Shown one piece after another: positions 37,149 to 46,793 of a DNA stretch of 64,000 nt. Position 1 is the first letter of the stretch. Each line of letters begins with the position of its first letter. Made by a program: the position numbers and the translations under genes. Source of the stretch: VYFG01 sp965221795 (GTDB lineage: Bacteria; Pseudomonadota; Gammaproteobacteria; Arenicellales; Poriferihabitantaceae); contig OZ244914.1 of assembly GCA_965221795.1 (NCBI GenBank), positions 2,232,001-2,296,000 of the forward strand, read 5' to 3'. A model generated the notes under the pieces. That model was not told the DNA's origin and did not search any database. It saw only the letters and a program-made list of their open reading frames with translations.

Positions 37149-37522
37149 CCCCTTTCCCAGTGTGAGGTGCAACACCCTGTAAGCCGCTGGCTGGTGAGCT
37201 GAAAAGTTGCTTGCGGTGGGCCAGATGATGGCCAACCATCTCTGTTTACCACAAACGGAGGATTGCCATGCCCGTAGGTTACCACCACCTGACCCCTGCC
37301 GAACGATGCCAGATTCATGCCCTGTTGCATCGGGGAGTGGTCGAAACGGGAGATGGCCCGCGGTCTGGGGCGGGATCCCGGAACGATCTCGCGCGAGACC
37401 TCGCGCTACCGTGGGCAACGCGGCTACCGGCACCAACCGGCCGACGGCAAGGCTACGGCCCGTCGCCCGGAAGCGTCGGCGGTGCCCCGGAAGATGACAC
37501 CCGAGCGCTGGGCAAGGATGGA
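37149..37522 (+). mobile_element. IS30-family element, truncated 5' fragment
   Basis: The 25-bp left end (CCCCTTTCCCAGTG...) at 37149-37173 and the leader up to ATG 37268 match the other copies. The transposase N-terminus (MPVGYHHLTPAERCQIHALL, then frameshifted EMARGLGRDPGTISRETSRY) runs to about 37515, where homology stops abruptly. The 3' two thirds and right end are missing. Confidence 0.85.
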
Positions 37523-38188
37523 CTGTTCCGAGTCAATCTCTATGGAACCGCAGCATAGATTTCGTCGGCGGGGCGAAGGAGCTTTCATGATGCCAGGGGT
37601 CTGGTCAAGACCACTAAGCCTGCTCATCTCCAATTCGACAAACCTAGCCGTTGCCTTGGGTTGCAGTCGTATCAGTGATCAAATCTGGTCAAGTGGCTTA
37701 TGCGGTGTATCATCAGTGCATTCGAGTCCATTTGACGGACAGATTCTGACTATCATGAGGGTTCTGGACTGATGATGTCACTGTCAATCTTGCTACCTGC
37801 AAATAGGCCTGACGACATGATGCGATCCTGGGATCTGGCAAGCTTTCATTCCGCCGGCAACTCCGCAAGATTCGATGGATCATGGTAAAGCGGAATTTCG
37901 TCAAGTCGCTTTTCCCGGCAGCACATTTTGCTGGACTCGTTCGGTCCGGCAGTAAATGATCGGCCTGTCCATCGCCCGCGAATCGAAAGCCAAGGCACTA
38001 TAGTTCATTGTGTCTGGTAGTCCGAGACTGTGAAAGCATCGAATTCCCCCGGGTCGATGGGCCGTAGCCGCCTCCCCGTCACCGCGGAGATGTTAGGGCA
38101 TTTGCGTCCGACCTCAGCGAATGATCTTTGAACATGGGACCATCCCGAGGATAGTCGATTTCCATATCTCCCATGGTATGATGCCGGG
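37523..38188. other. gene-free interval before the DUF1703 gene
   Basis: 666 bp. Short ORFs only; none shows recognisable motifs. The last 50 bp (CCATGGTATGATGC near 38172) resemble the leader of the second DUF1703 gene (40152), so this part probably contains the duplicated promoter. Confidence 0.45.
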
Positions 38189-39781
38189 ATGATCAGTGCA
38201 GACCACCACTTCCCCCGTCGTCCTCTGCCCATCGGCATCCAGGACTTCCGCACCCTGCGCGAGGAAGGCTGTTACTACGTCGACAAGACCGCCCTGATCC
38301 GGCAACTGATCGAGCAGGGCCGGCACTACTTCCTGTCGCGTCCGCGGCGGTTCGGCAAGAGCCTGCTGGTTGATACCCTGCAGGCCCTGTTCGAAGGCCA
38401 CGAGGCGCTGTTCCGGGGGCTGGCGATTCATGAGCACTGGGACTGGCGTCCCGCACAGGCGCATCCGGTGCTGCGGCTCAGCTTCGATGCCAGATATACG
38501 GAACCGGGCGATCTGGCGCAGAATCTTGACCTGCAACTGGCGCTGATCGAAGAACAGGCCGGCCTGGATCCGGCCCCGCCGACGATCCAGGGCCCGAACC
38601 GGCTGTTGCGCCTGCTCACCCACTGGCACCGCCAGACCGGTCGTCAGGTCGTGGTGCTGGTCGACGAATACGACAAGCCGATTCTCGACGGGTTGTCCGA
38701 GCCGCGAGTCGCGAAAGCCAACCGGGACTACCTGCGGGGGGTTTATGGCATCCTCAAGGGCAGTGCCCGGCAGGTGCGCTTCGTGCTGGTGACCGGGGTC
38801 AGCATGTTCTCCCGGGCCAGCCTGTTCTCCGGCCCCAACCAACTCGACAATATCAGCCTCGACCCGCGCTATGCGACCCTCTGCGGCTATACCGACGCCG
38901 ACCTGGACACGGTGTTCGCGCCGGAACTGCCGGGTCTTGATCGGGACAAGATCCGGCGCTGGTACAATGGCTATTCATGGGGTGGGGAGGAGACCCTCTA
39001 CAACCCGTTCGATGTGCTGCTGCTGTTCAGTCGGCGGAAGTTGGCACCCTACTGGTTCGAGACCGCGACGCCGGACTTCCTGTACCAGGAGTTGGTACGC
39101 CAGCGGGCCCGTCTGCCGGCCCTGGTCCCGCGGACCGCTCGCGCGCCGCTGCTGTCGACGTTCGAGATCGGCCACTACCCGCTGGAGGCGCTGCTGTTCC
39201 AGACTGGCTACCTGACCATCGTCGGCGAGGAAGAGCGCGGGAGCCGAACCTACTATCGGCTCGACTATCCGAACTGGGAAGTGGAGCTGAGTCTGACGGA
39301 GGGCCTGCTGCTGCATATAACCGAACAGGCCGATGCAGTCGAGCGGGGGGAACAGCTGCTGGGGCTGCTGAATGAAGGCGATACAGACGGCTTTGCGGCC
39401 GAGTTGCGGGCTTATCTGGCGGGCATTCCGCACCCGTGGCATGACCAGGGTCGTCTGGGGGACTATGAAGCCTGGTATGTGAGTCTGCTGTACATGAGTT
39501 TCAAGGCCAGCGGCGGGGTGGTGACGGGCGAGGAGGTCAGCAGCCGGGGCCGGTCGGACCTGGTGCTGTGCCACGGCGGGCAGGTGTGGGTGATCGAATG
39601 CAAGGTAGTGGCGACGGAAGCAGACGCCGAGGCGGCACTGGAGCGAGCGTTGGCACAGATCCGCGAGCAGGGGTACAGTGACCGCTACCGTAACACCGGC
39701 CAACCCATTCATCACCTGGCGCTGTGTTTCGGCCAGACGGAACGGAACCTGCTGGGGGTCCGGGTAGAGCAGGCCGGATAG
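38189..39781 (+). CDS. AAA-ATPase-like / PD-(D/E)XK nuclease protein (DUF1703 type), copy 1
   Basis: 530 residues. N-terminal AAA-ATPase-like domain: PIGIQDFRTLREEGCYYVDK, Walker A-like RPRRFGKSLLVDTL, Walker B-like VVVLVDEYDKPILDGL. C-terminal PDDEXK_9 nuclease: GRSDLVLCHGGQVWVIECKV (Asp, Glu-x-Lys). The family is abundant in Bacteroidetes and IS-rich proteobacteria, often in many copies; its role is unknown, though the ATPase-nuclease build fits a DNA-targeting defence or selfish function. It is followed by a near-identical paralogue at 40185. Confidence 0.9.
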   Translation: MISADHHFPRRPLPIGIQDFRTLREEGCYYVDKTALIRQLIEQGRHYFLSRPRRFGKSLLVDTLQALFEGHEALFRGLAIHEHWDWRPAQAHPVLRLSFDARYTEPGDLAQNLDLQLALIEEQAGLDPAPPTIQGPNRLLRLLTHWHRQTGRQVVVLVDEYDKPILDGLSEPRVAKANRDYLRGVYGILKGSARQVRFVLVTGVSMFSRASLFSGPNQLDNISLDPRYATLCGYTDADLDTVFAPELPGLDRDKIRRWYNGYSWGGEETLYNPFDVLLLFSRRKLAPYWFETATPDFLYQELVRQRARLPALVPRTARAPLLSTFEIGHYPLEALLFQTGYLTIVGEEERGSRTYYRLDYPNWEVELSLTEGLLLHITEQADAVERGEQLLGLLNEGDTDGFAAELRAYLAGIPHPWHDQGRLGDYEAWYVSLLYMSFKASGGVVTGEEVSSRGRSDLVLCHGGQVWVIECKVVATEADAEAALERALAQIREQGYSDRYRNTGQPIHHLALCFGQTERNLLGVRVEQAG

Positions 39782-40184
39782 ACGGGGGGCAGTCGCCTGG
39801 AGGGTGGATATCGGGTTCTGGATAATGTGCAGGGAAAGCCGGCATATGGAATGCCGGGTGGGTACCGCGACGACCCGGGCACGGAATCCTGCTGCCCTGT
39901 GACCGCCATGATGCCCCGCCACTATGGCATCGACCACGACAGGACGAAGGCCCGGTCGTCCCAGACCCACAGCCATTGGTGATCGGTTTTACCAAACCGT
40001 TTTGGGAAGAGTGCGACCCGATCCCTTATCCGAACGAAGGGATACAGCGACCGGGGAGTGGTCAGGAAGCCTTCGACGAGCGGTTTCCGGCATGCTATAT
40101 TGGAATGGACTTCTCCCGGCAAGAGGGGTGGTGGTCGAATCTCCAGGACCATGGTATGATGCGGTTTTCCCTGCTCCCCGGTCC
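39782..40184 (+). other. spacer between the tandem DUF1703 genes
   Basis: 403 bp. No gene is supported. It contains CCATGGTATGATGC (40150-40163), shared with the leader of copy 1, which suggests the duplication unit included the promoter. Confidence 0.45.
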
Positions 40185-41753
40185 ATGTCCCGTCGCCCCC
40201 TGCCCATCGGCATCCAGTCATTCCGCCGGATTCGGGAGCGCGGCTGCTACTATGTCGACAAGACGGCCCTGATTGGGCAACTGATCGAGCAGGGAGATCA
40301 CTACTTCCTGTCGCGCCCGCGGCGGTTCGGCAAGAGCCTGCTGCTTGATACCCTGCAGGCCCTGTTCGAAGGCCACGAGGCGCTGTTCCGGGGGCTGGCG
40401 ATTCATGAGCACTGGGACTGGCGTCCCGCACAGGCGCATCCGGTGCTGCGGCTCAGCTTCGATGCCAGATATACAGAACCGGGCGACCTGGCGCAGAATC
40501 TTGACCTGCAACTGGCGCTGACCGAAGAACAGGCCGGCCTGGATCCGGCCCCGCCGACGATCCAGGGGCCGAACCGGCTGTTGCGCCTGCTCACCCACTG
40601 GCACCGCCACACCGGCCGCCAGATCGTGGTGTTGGTCGACGAATACGACAAGCCGATTCTCGACGGGCTGTCCGAGCCGCGGGTTGCAGAAGCCAACCGG
40701 GACTATCTGCGGGGGGTTTATGGCATCCTCAAGGGCAGTGCCCGGCAGGTGCGCTTCGTGCTGGTGACCGGGGTCAGCATGTTCTCCCGGGCCAGCCTGT
40801 TCTCCGGTCCCAACCAACTCGACAATATCACCCTCGATCCGCGCTATGCGACCCTCTGCGGCTATACCGACGCCGACCTGGACACGGTGTTCGCGGCGGA
40901 ACTGCCGGGTCTGGACCGGGACAAGATCCGGCGCTGGTACAATGGCTATTCATGGGGTGGGGAGGAGACCCTCTACAACCCGTTCGATGTGCTGCTGCTG
41001 TTCAGTCGGCGGAAGTTGGCGCCCTACTGGTTCGAGACCGCGACGCCGGACTTCCTGTACCGGGAGTTGGTACGCCAGCGGGCCCGTCTGCCGGCCCTGG
41101 TCCCGCGGGCCGCCCGTGCGCCGCTGCTGTCGACGTTCGAGATCGGCCAATACCCGCTGGAGGCGCTGCTGTTCCAGACTGGCTACCTGACCATCGTCGG
41201 TGAGGAAGAGCGCGCGAGCGGCACCTACTATCGGTTGGATTATCCCAACTGGGAAGTGGAACTGAGCCTGCACCAGGGGTTGTTACTGTATGTGACCGAA
41301 CAGGCCGATGCGGTCGAGCGGGGAGAACAGTTGCTGGGGCTGCTGGGTGCCGGCGAGGTAGACGGCTTTGCGGCCGAGTTGCGGGCTTATCTGGCGGGCA
41401 TTCCGCACCCGTGGCATGACCAGGGTCGTCTGGGGGACTATGAAGCCTGGTATGTGAGTCTGCTGTACATGAGTTTCAAGGCCAGCGGCGGGGTGGTGAC
41501 GGGAGAGGAAGTCAGCAGTCACGGTCGTTCGGACCTGGTGCTGTGCCATGGCGGGCAGGTGTGGGTGATCGAATGCAAGGTGGTGGCGACCGAGGCCGAT
41601 ACCGAGGCGGCACTGGAGCGAGCGTTGGCACAGATCCGCGAGCAGGGGTACAGTGACCGCTACCGTAACACCGGCCAACCCATTCATCACCTGGCGCTGT
41701 GTTTCGGCCAGACGGAACGGAACCTGCTGGGCTTTCGGAGGGAATCGGCCTGA
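40185..41753 (+). CDS. AAA-ATPase-like / PD-(D/E)XK nuclease protein (DUF1703 type), copy 2
   Basis: 522 residues from ATG 40185 (MSRRPLPIGIQSFRRI). The frame is open upstream to 39924 but without homology to copy 1. Nearly identical to copy 1 over most of its length: same Walker A (RRFGKSLLLDTL), VDEYDKPILDGL and nuclease GRSDLVLCHGGQVWVIECKV. Differences cluster in residues 15-35, around 350-400 (LHQGLLLYVTEQ, LLGAGEVDG) and at the C-terminus (FRRESA). Long identical blocks with patchy differences point to gene conversion after duplication (inference). Both copies look intact. Confidence 0.9.
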   Translation: MSRRPLPIGIQSFRRIRERGCYYVDKTALIGQLIEQGDHYFLSRPRRFGKSLLLDTLQALFEGHEALFRGLAIHEHWDWRPAQAHPVLRLSFDARYTEPGDLAQNLDLQLALTEEQAGLDPAPPTIQGPNRLLRLLTHWHRHTGRQIVVLVDEYDKPILDGLSEPRVAEANRDYLRGVYGILKGSARQVRFVLVTGVSMFSRASLFSGPNQLDNITLDPRYATLCGYTDADLDTVFAAELPGLDRDKIRRWYNGYSWGGEETLYNPFDVLLLFSRRKLAPYWFETATPDFLYRELVRQRARLPALVPRAARAPLLSTFEIGQYPLEALLFQTGYLTIVGEEERASGTYYRLDYPNWEVELSLHQGLLLYVTEQADAVERGEQLLGLLGAGEVDGFAAELRAYLAGIPHPWHDQGRLGDYEAWYVSLLYMSFKASGGVVTGEEVSSHGRSDLVLCHGGQVWVIECKVVATEADTEAALERALAQIREQGYSDRYRNTGQPIHHLALCFGQTERNLLGFRRESA

Positions 41754-42039
41754 TTCCAGGGCGGGTATTCACCATAGTCCTTGCGGAAGTCTATTGGGCA
41801 GGGGCTACTTTATGCAGTTGAGATAGTCTCTCAACAATCCAGAAGGAGAGTTGGAGCGACGAAGAAGTCCTTTCGGGGAGCGTTCAGCATAGCTAGTCGG
41901 CCCTGAAAAAGCTCCAATTCAGCGATAACTATTTGAATCTAATCGAATAGTTTCCCTGAAAGGCTGGGCTCAAATTGCCGGATATGGACTCATGGGTGCT
42001 CCATTCCTTGCCATTTCAGACGAAAAAATGCGCCCCAGC
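41754..42039 (+). other. gene-free interval
   Basis: 286 bp between copy 2 and the IS5 relic, AT-richer than both flanks. No motif recognised. Confidence 0.35.
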
Positions 42040-43330
42040 CCACTGCGTTCACCGAATCCCACGATGGGTTCCGAAACTGCCTGCAAAACCGGCTGGGCCC
42101 GCGTCATGCGCTCGTTCGCCTGGCCGGGATCCTGGATGGGTCACGATTCGACGAGACCTTTGGTGAGTGGTACTCGGACCGCGGTTGCCCCGGCTAGCCC
42201 ACCCGCCGGATGGTCGGGCGGGAGGATCTCCAGCAGCTCCACCAACGGTCGGACGAGGCCGTGGTGGCGCGTGGGGTGGAGAATCCGTACGGGCCGTATT
42301 TTGGTGGCGAGGCATATTTCCTGCACCCTCCACCGATCGACCCGAGCCGTCTGACGCGATTCCGCCTGCGCCTCGGGGCCTCCGGTGCCGAGTGGGTCGG
42401 GAAGGCAACGATGGATGCGGGTCTGGACAGTGGGACCGTGAAGCCGCGGGCGTGGCGGCGGGTGACCGTGGAGACGACGGTGCCGGACCAAGCCGTGACC
42501 TTGTCGACGGACCGCCAGCGGTTGAACCGTTCCCGGGTCCGGCTGGTGAGGCGGTGCCGACCGGATGAGGTGGGGGGACGGCAGCGCGACGCCCGCCAGG
42601 GGCCGCCGGCGCGGCGGTGAGCGAACCGGTCTGCCCCTGCCCGCCGGTTCCGCCGTCTGAACCGTCGGATCCGGTGTCTGCGGACCTGCCTGGGTCGGGT
42701 GGTTCAGGATATGGCAAGAAAAACCGTGGGCAGATCGGACCTCCGGCGAGTGTTTGCGGACGAGCGGGCGAGGGCTCGGCCGTTGCGGGCGCCGGAGAAG
42801 AAGGGCCGGCACCAGCGGTACCGCTGGCATGCATCGGAAGTGGAGGTGCATCCGTCAGGGCAAAGCCCACCGGCGGTAGGAGTTCGGCGTGCAGGGGGAG
42901 CCTGGCCACGACCCACCGGAGCCACTTCATTGTGGGTGGAATGGCGCTGGCGGGGAATCCCGATGACGGGCAACCGCGGAAGTCAGCGCGGGACCCGATC
43001 CGGTGCCGGACGGGACGGTCGACCGACGAGGGGTTCGTCGACCGCGGCGAGGCCTCGTGACCCGGCGGCGGAAGAAGTGTCTCCAGCGGCGGCCGGCCAT
43101 CGAGCCGGTGATTGGGCATCGGAAGTCGGATGGCCATCTGGGGCGGAACGGGCTCCAGGGGAGGGAAGGAGATCGGAGGAAGGTACGGCGGTGCGGTGCC
43201 GGTCACCACCGGCGGCGGATCCGCCGTCCGCTGCAGTTTTTTGGTCGCTGGATTCTGGGCCTGGGTGGCCACCTTGGCGACGTTTTGAGGGGTCCAGAGT
43301 GCCCGGGAGCGGCGGCGCGATGGAAAATGC
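42040..43330 (+). mobile_element. IS5-family (second type) transposase relic, GC-rich
   Basis: Reading across frames recovers a transposase of a different IS5 subgroup from the 850-bp copies: SRFDETFGEWYSDRGCPG near 42145, MVGREDLQQLHQRSDEAVVA at 42210, PPIDPSRLTRFRLRLG near 42340, SLATTHRSHFIVGGMALAGN near 42900 and RRPAIEPVIGHRKSDGHLGR near 43090. In-frame stops and several frameshifts leave no usable ORF. The large ORFs on the opposite strand are shadows caused by high GC content. Confidence 0.8.
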
Positions 43331-43641
43331 CGGCCTCCGAGTCGGCCGTGTCCTACCGCGGGCGCTCTCGGCCTCCTGAAACAGACTTTTCAGGGTCGAC
43401 GAACTACCGTCGAATCCATGGAATGCCTTGTCCGGATCTTTCGCTGTGTTGTGCGGTCAGTCGAAGAGATGCGAACTTTGCTTGATAATGGCATGACCCG
43501 CCCTCCATCAGGTCATATGAATCTTCCATATGGAGTGAATCAAGTGCCCCGCTTCCTGCTGCCCATCAGGCCGCGGCTGGATGCCATTATGCCCGATGCC
43601 ACTCAGGTGATGAAGCTGGCTGGGATAAGAGAGGGCAGATG
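43331..43641 (-). other. interval downstream of the polyamine operon
   Basis: 311 bp holding no supported gene; it lies 3' of potA on the minus strand. No classic hairpin-plus-T-run terminator was recognised. Confidence 0.35.
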
Positions 43642-44736
43642 TCAGTTGGCCAGGATCAGGGTGTCTTCCGGTCGCCATCCGATCCACACATGATCACCGA
43701 TGCGGAACGCATCCATGTGACGGCTGCTGTTCTGGATCGTGCTGGAAAGTGCCAGACCATTTTCACTTTTGACAAAAACATGACTTTCGCTACCATGATA
43801 TGCCACATTCATCACTTGGGCGCGGATACTGTAGAGCCCCCCATCGTCTGGCCGGTCTCGGGATAGGCGGGTTTTTTCCGGTCGGATCGCGATACTATCC
43901 ACCGCATCTGTCGAGTCCTGCCGGGGGATGCAGAGATCGCCGAGAAGGGGTACAGCTACGGTGATCTCTCCGGGGCCGATGGTTCTTGATGCCACATCAA
44001 AAACGTTCATCTTGCCAATGAAGTCCGCCACGAATCGGGTACGTGGGTACTCATACAATTCCTGTGGCGAAGCCACTTGTTCAATTCTGCCTGCGCGTAT
44101 AACGGCGATCCGGTCGGCCATCGATAATGCTTCATCCTGGTCATGGGTTACGATGATAAACGTGATTCCAACGGATTGTTGCAGGTTCACCAATTCCATT
44201 TGCATGGCCTCTCGGAGCTTGGCATCAAGGGCAGAGAGTGGCTCATCCAGCAGCAATACCTTGGGTTTCTTGACCAGGGCTCGGGCCAGTGCTACCCGTT
44301 GCTTCTGCCCACCGGACAACTGGTCCGGCATGCGGCTTCGATATTCTCCCAGTTGTACTTGGCTCAGTGCGGCCGTGACCTCGGCTTCGATCTGGAGTTG
44401 GGGGGTGCCGGTGACCTTGAGTCCATAGGCGACATTGTCGAACACGGTCATATGCGGAAACACTGCATAGGACTGGAAGACCATGTTGACAGGACGCCGA
44501 TTGGGTGGAATGCCGGCCATGTCTTCTCCATCAATCAAGAACTGGCCGGAGGAGGGAATTTCGAGTCCGGCCAGCATCCGCAGCAGGGTCGTCTTGCCGC
44601 AGCCAGAAGGGCCGAGCAGGGCGAAGAATTCCCCGGCATGGATGTTCAGGCTGTTGTTGTCTACCGCCACAATGTTGCCGAAGCGCTTGGTGGCCGATTT
44701 GATTTCAATAATGGGTCGGGGCTCGTTCATGGGCAT
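43642..44736 (-). CDS. potA: spermidine/putrescine ABC transporter ATP-binding protein
   Basis: 364 residues. Walker A GPSGCGKTT, signature LSGGQKQRVALARAL, Walker B VLLLDEPLSALD, H-loop IIVTHDQDEAL. The C-terminal TOBE-like regulatory domain includes DSIAIRPEKTRL and GDHVWIGWRPEDTLIL. The chosen start (MPMNEPRPIIEIKS) overlaps the potC stop as TGATG, so translation is coupled; the longer ORF to 44775 lies inside potC. Last gene of the operon. Cytoplasmic face of the importer. Confidence 0.95.
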   Translation of the reverse strand: MPMNEPRPIIEIKSATKRFGNIVAVDNNSLNIHAGEFFALLGPSGCGKTTLLRMLAGLEIPSSGQFLIDGEDMAGIPPNRRPVNMVFQSYAVFPHMTVFDNVAYGLKVTGTPQLQIEAEVTAALSQVQLGEYRSRMPDQLSGGQKQRVALARALVKKPKVLLLDEPLSALDAKLREAMQMELVNLQQSVGITFIIVTHDQDEALSMADRIAVIRAGRIEQVASPQELYEYPRTRFVADFIGKMNVFDVASRTIGPGEITVAVPLLGDLCIPRQDSTDAVDSIAIRPEKTRLSRDRPDDGGLYSIRAQVMNVAYHGSESHVFVKSENGLALSSTIQNSSRHMDAFRIGDHVWIGWRPEDTLILAN

Positions 44737-45572
44737 CAGGCAACATGCTTTTCGCCACTGCGATTTTGCAGCCACAACGCAATGGCGGTCAGAACCAGGG
44801 TGATAACAATCAGGACGGTCGAGGCGGCATTCACTTCCGGGGTAACTGAAAACCGAACCATGGAATAGATTTTGACCGGGAAAGTGACCGTTTCCGGGCC
44901 CGCGGTAAAGAAGGTGATTACGAAATCATCCAATGACAGGGTGAATGCCAGCAATGCGCCGGCAATTAACCCGGGTTTCATGAACGGGATCATGATGTCC
45001 CGGAATACCTGCCATTCGCTGGCCCCCAGGTCGCGGGCGGCTTCTTCCAGCTCCCGGTTGAAATTGGCCAGTCGTGCACGCACGATCATGGCGACAAAAG
45101 GAAAGCTGAACGAGATGTGTGCGACGGTGATTGCGCTCAAGTTGAGGGGCCAGGGCAGTCCGGTGGGCCAGCCGACCCGTTGGAAAAATGCCATCATGGC
45201 GACCCCCATACAGATTTCAGGGATCACGATGGGCAATGCCATGGTCGCCTCGAATGGAGTTTTTCCAGGAAAGCGAAAGCGCCACAGCATCAGTGCGACC
45301 AGGGCACCGAGCAAGGTACTCACCAGAGTACTGAAGAAGGCAATGGTCAACGAATTGGTGAAGGCTTCAATCAGGCCATCATTATTCCAGGCCTTTTCGT
45401 AATAGCGAGTGGTGAAGCCGCGCCAGACAATGTTGCGGCGACTGTCGTTGAAGCTGAAGATGACCAGGATCAGGATGGGGGCATACAGGAAGACAAAGGA
45501 CAGGGCGACAATGGCCTGCATCCATCGCCTGCGGCCATATTCCAATGGGCCTGGAGTGTATCGGCGCGGCAT
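44736..45572 (-). CDS. potC: spermidine/putrescine ABC transporter permease (PotC/PotI type)
   Basis: 278 residues with about six membrane helices (for example AIVALSFVFLYAPILILVIF at the N-terminus). The EAA loop EEAARDLGASEWQVFRDIMI contacts the ATPase. Both ends are coupled: its start overlaps the potB stop and its stop overlaps the potA start (TGATG each). It pairs with PotB as the channel heterodimer. Confidence 0.94.
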   Translation of the reverse strand: MPRRYTPGPLEYGRRRWMQAIVALSFVFLYAPILILVIFSFNDSRRNIVWRGFTTRYYEKAWNNDGLIEAFTNSLTIAFFSTLVSTLLGALVALMLWRFRFPGKTPFEATMALPIVIPEICMGVAMMAFFQRVGWPTGLPWPLNLSAITVAHISFSFPFVAMIVRARLANFNRELEEAARDLGASEWQVFRDIMIPFMKPGLIAGALLAFTLSLDDFVITFFTAGPETVTFPVKIYSMVRFSVTPEVNAASTVLIVITLVLTAIALWLQNRSGEKHVA

Positions 45573-46492
45573 CAGAGACCTCCACCCCCTCCCCGTTTCC
45601 GGGTCATGAGGGCCCGCAGAGCGAGGGCAAAGAACGTGATATACATCAGGAGGAAAGACAAGGCCGAGCCGAATGGCCAGTCATTGGCGGATTTGAACTG
45701 GCGTTCAATGACATTCGCAATCATCTGGCTGTCCGTACCGCCCAACAGGTCAGGGGTGAGGAAAGAACCGAGTGCGGGGATGAAGGTAATGATGATCCCC
45801 GATACGATGCCGGGTAAGGCCAGAGGTACCATGATTGCAATGAACGTCCGCAACTGGGAAGCCCCGAGATCCAGGCTAGCTTCCAGGTAAGAGCGGTCCA
45901 TTCGGTCCAGGGCTGCGTACAGAGGCAGCACCATGAATGGCAAGTGGACATAGACAAGGCCAAAGACGACCGCAAAGTTGTTGTACAGCAGGGGCAGGGG
46001 AGTGAAGCGTTCTCCCATGATGGCGGTGGCATCGATCCCGAGAAAATGGAGGGTGGCCGTAGATGCTTCCCAGACCCACTCCAGGCTGCTGTTGAGGTAG
46101 CCTTTGGTTCGCAAGATGGCGATCAGTGCATAGGTCCGGATCAGCAGGTTGGTCCAGAATGGCAGGATCACGATCAGCAGCAGCACCGGCCGCCATTTCT
46201 CGCGGGCAAATGTGATCGTGATGGCGATGGGGAAAGCCACCACCAGGCAGATCAGGGTCGTCAGCCCGGCAAACCAGAACGACTTCAGGAAAATCTGCAG
46301 ATAGAGTGGGTCGGTGGCACGGACATAGTTAGCCCAGGTCCAGCTGAGATCGATGGCTACCAGCCCCTGCTTTTCACCAAAACTGAACAGCCAGATCAGT
46401 CCCAGGGGAGCAAGGAAGAAGAACAGCAGCCACAAGGTCGGTGGCAGGCCCAGAAGCCAGAAAACCAAGGGATGCCGGCGCCAGTGATCCAT
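45572..46492 (-). CDS. potB: spermidine/putrescine ABC transporter permease (PotB/PotH type)
   Basis: 306 residues, six predicted membrane helices (PPTLWLLFFFLAPLGLIWLF first). EAA loop LEASLDLGASQLRTFIAIMV with the conserved G. The start is ATG 46492 (MDHWRRHPLVFW). It is separated from the binding-protein gene upstream by 301 bp, more than elsewhere in the operon, so a processing or attenuation site may lie between. Confidence 0.94.
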   Translation of the reverse strand: MDHWRRHPLVFWLLGLPPTLWLLFFFLAPLGLIWLFSFGEKQGLVAIDLSWTWANYVRATDPLYLQIFLKSFWFAGLTTLICLVVAFPIAITITFAREKWRPVLLLIVILPFWTNLLIRTYALIAILRTKGYLNSSLEWVWEASTATLHFLGIDATAIMGERFTPLPLLYNNFAVVFGLVYVHLPFMVLPLYAALDRMDRSYLEASLDLGASQLRTFIAIMVPLALPGIVSGIIITFIPALGSFLTPDLLGGTDSQMIANVIERQFKSANDWPFGSALSFLLMYITFFALALRALMTRKRGGGGGL

Positions 46493-46793
46493 TCGGGTTC
46501 AGCGAGGTCTGATATTGGCAGACGGACAGGTGCCTGGTCTGGGTTGTCTGTCGGCCACACTGCCTCGGGATTGATTCTCCGGCCAGGAAAAAGGCTCCGG
46601 GCCCCAACCGCACACGCCATGCATGCGCCGGTTGGGCGGGTTTCTCCCGCTCCTGATGGCTGGGAAGACGGCCACGACCGCCCGGTTACCTGGAAACCGG
46701 CGAAATTCCGTCCTTGGCATGACCCTCATCGCTCAGGAAAATGGTGTCGGCCCTACGGCTCCCCATTCAGAACCGCAGGGCCTGTCATGCGAT
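46493..46793 (-). other. 301-bp intergenic region between binding-protein and permease genes
   Basis: No supported ORF. Near the binding-protein stop there is a GGCCTG...CAGGCC inverted pair (about 46777-46798) that could cap the binding-protein transcript and allow higher expression of that gene than of the permeases, as in many ABC operons (inference). Confidence 0.4.

Noticed and set aside
42049..43272. 407-codon minus-strand ORF and other long ORFs in the 42-43.3 kb region
   Set aside because: They are shadows created by high GC content; the plus strand carries recognisable pieces of an IS5-type transposase across frames, and the minus-strand product is Pro/Arg-rich low-complexity.
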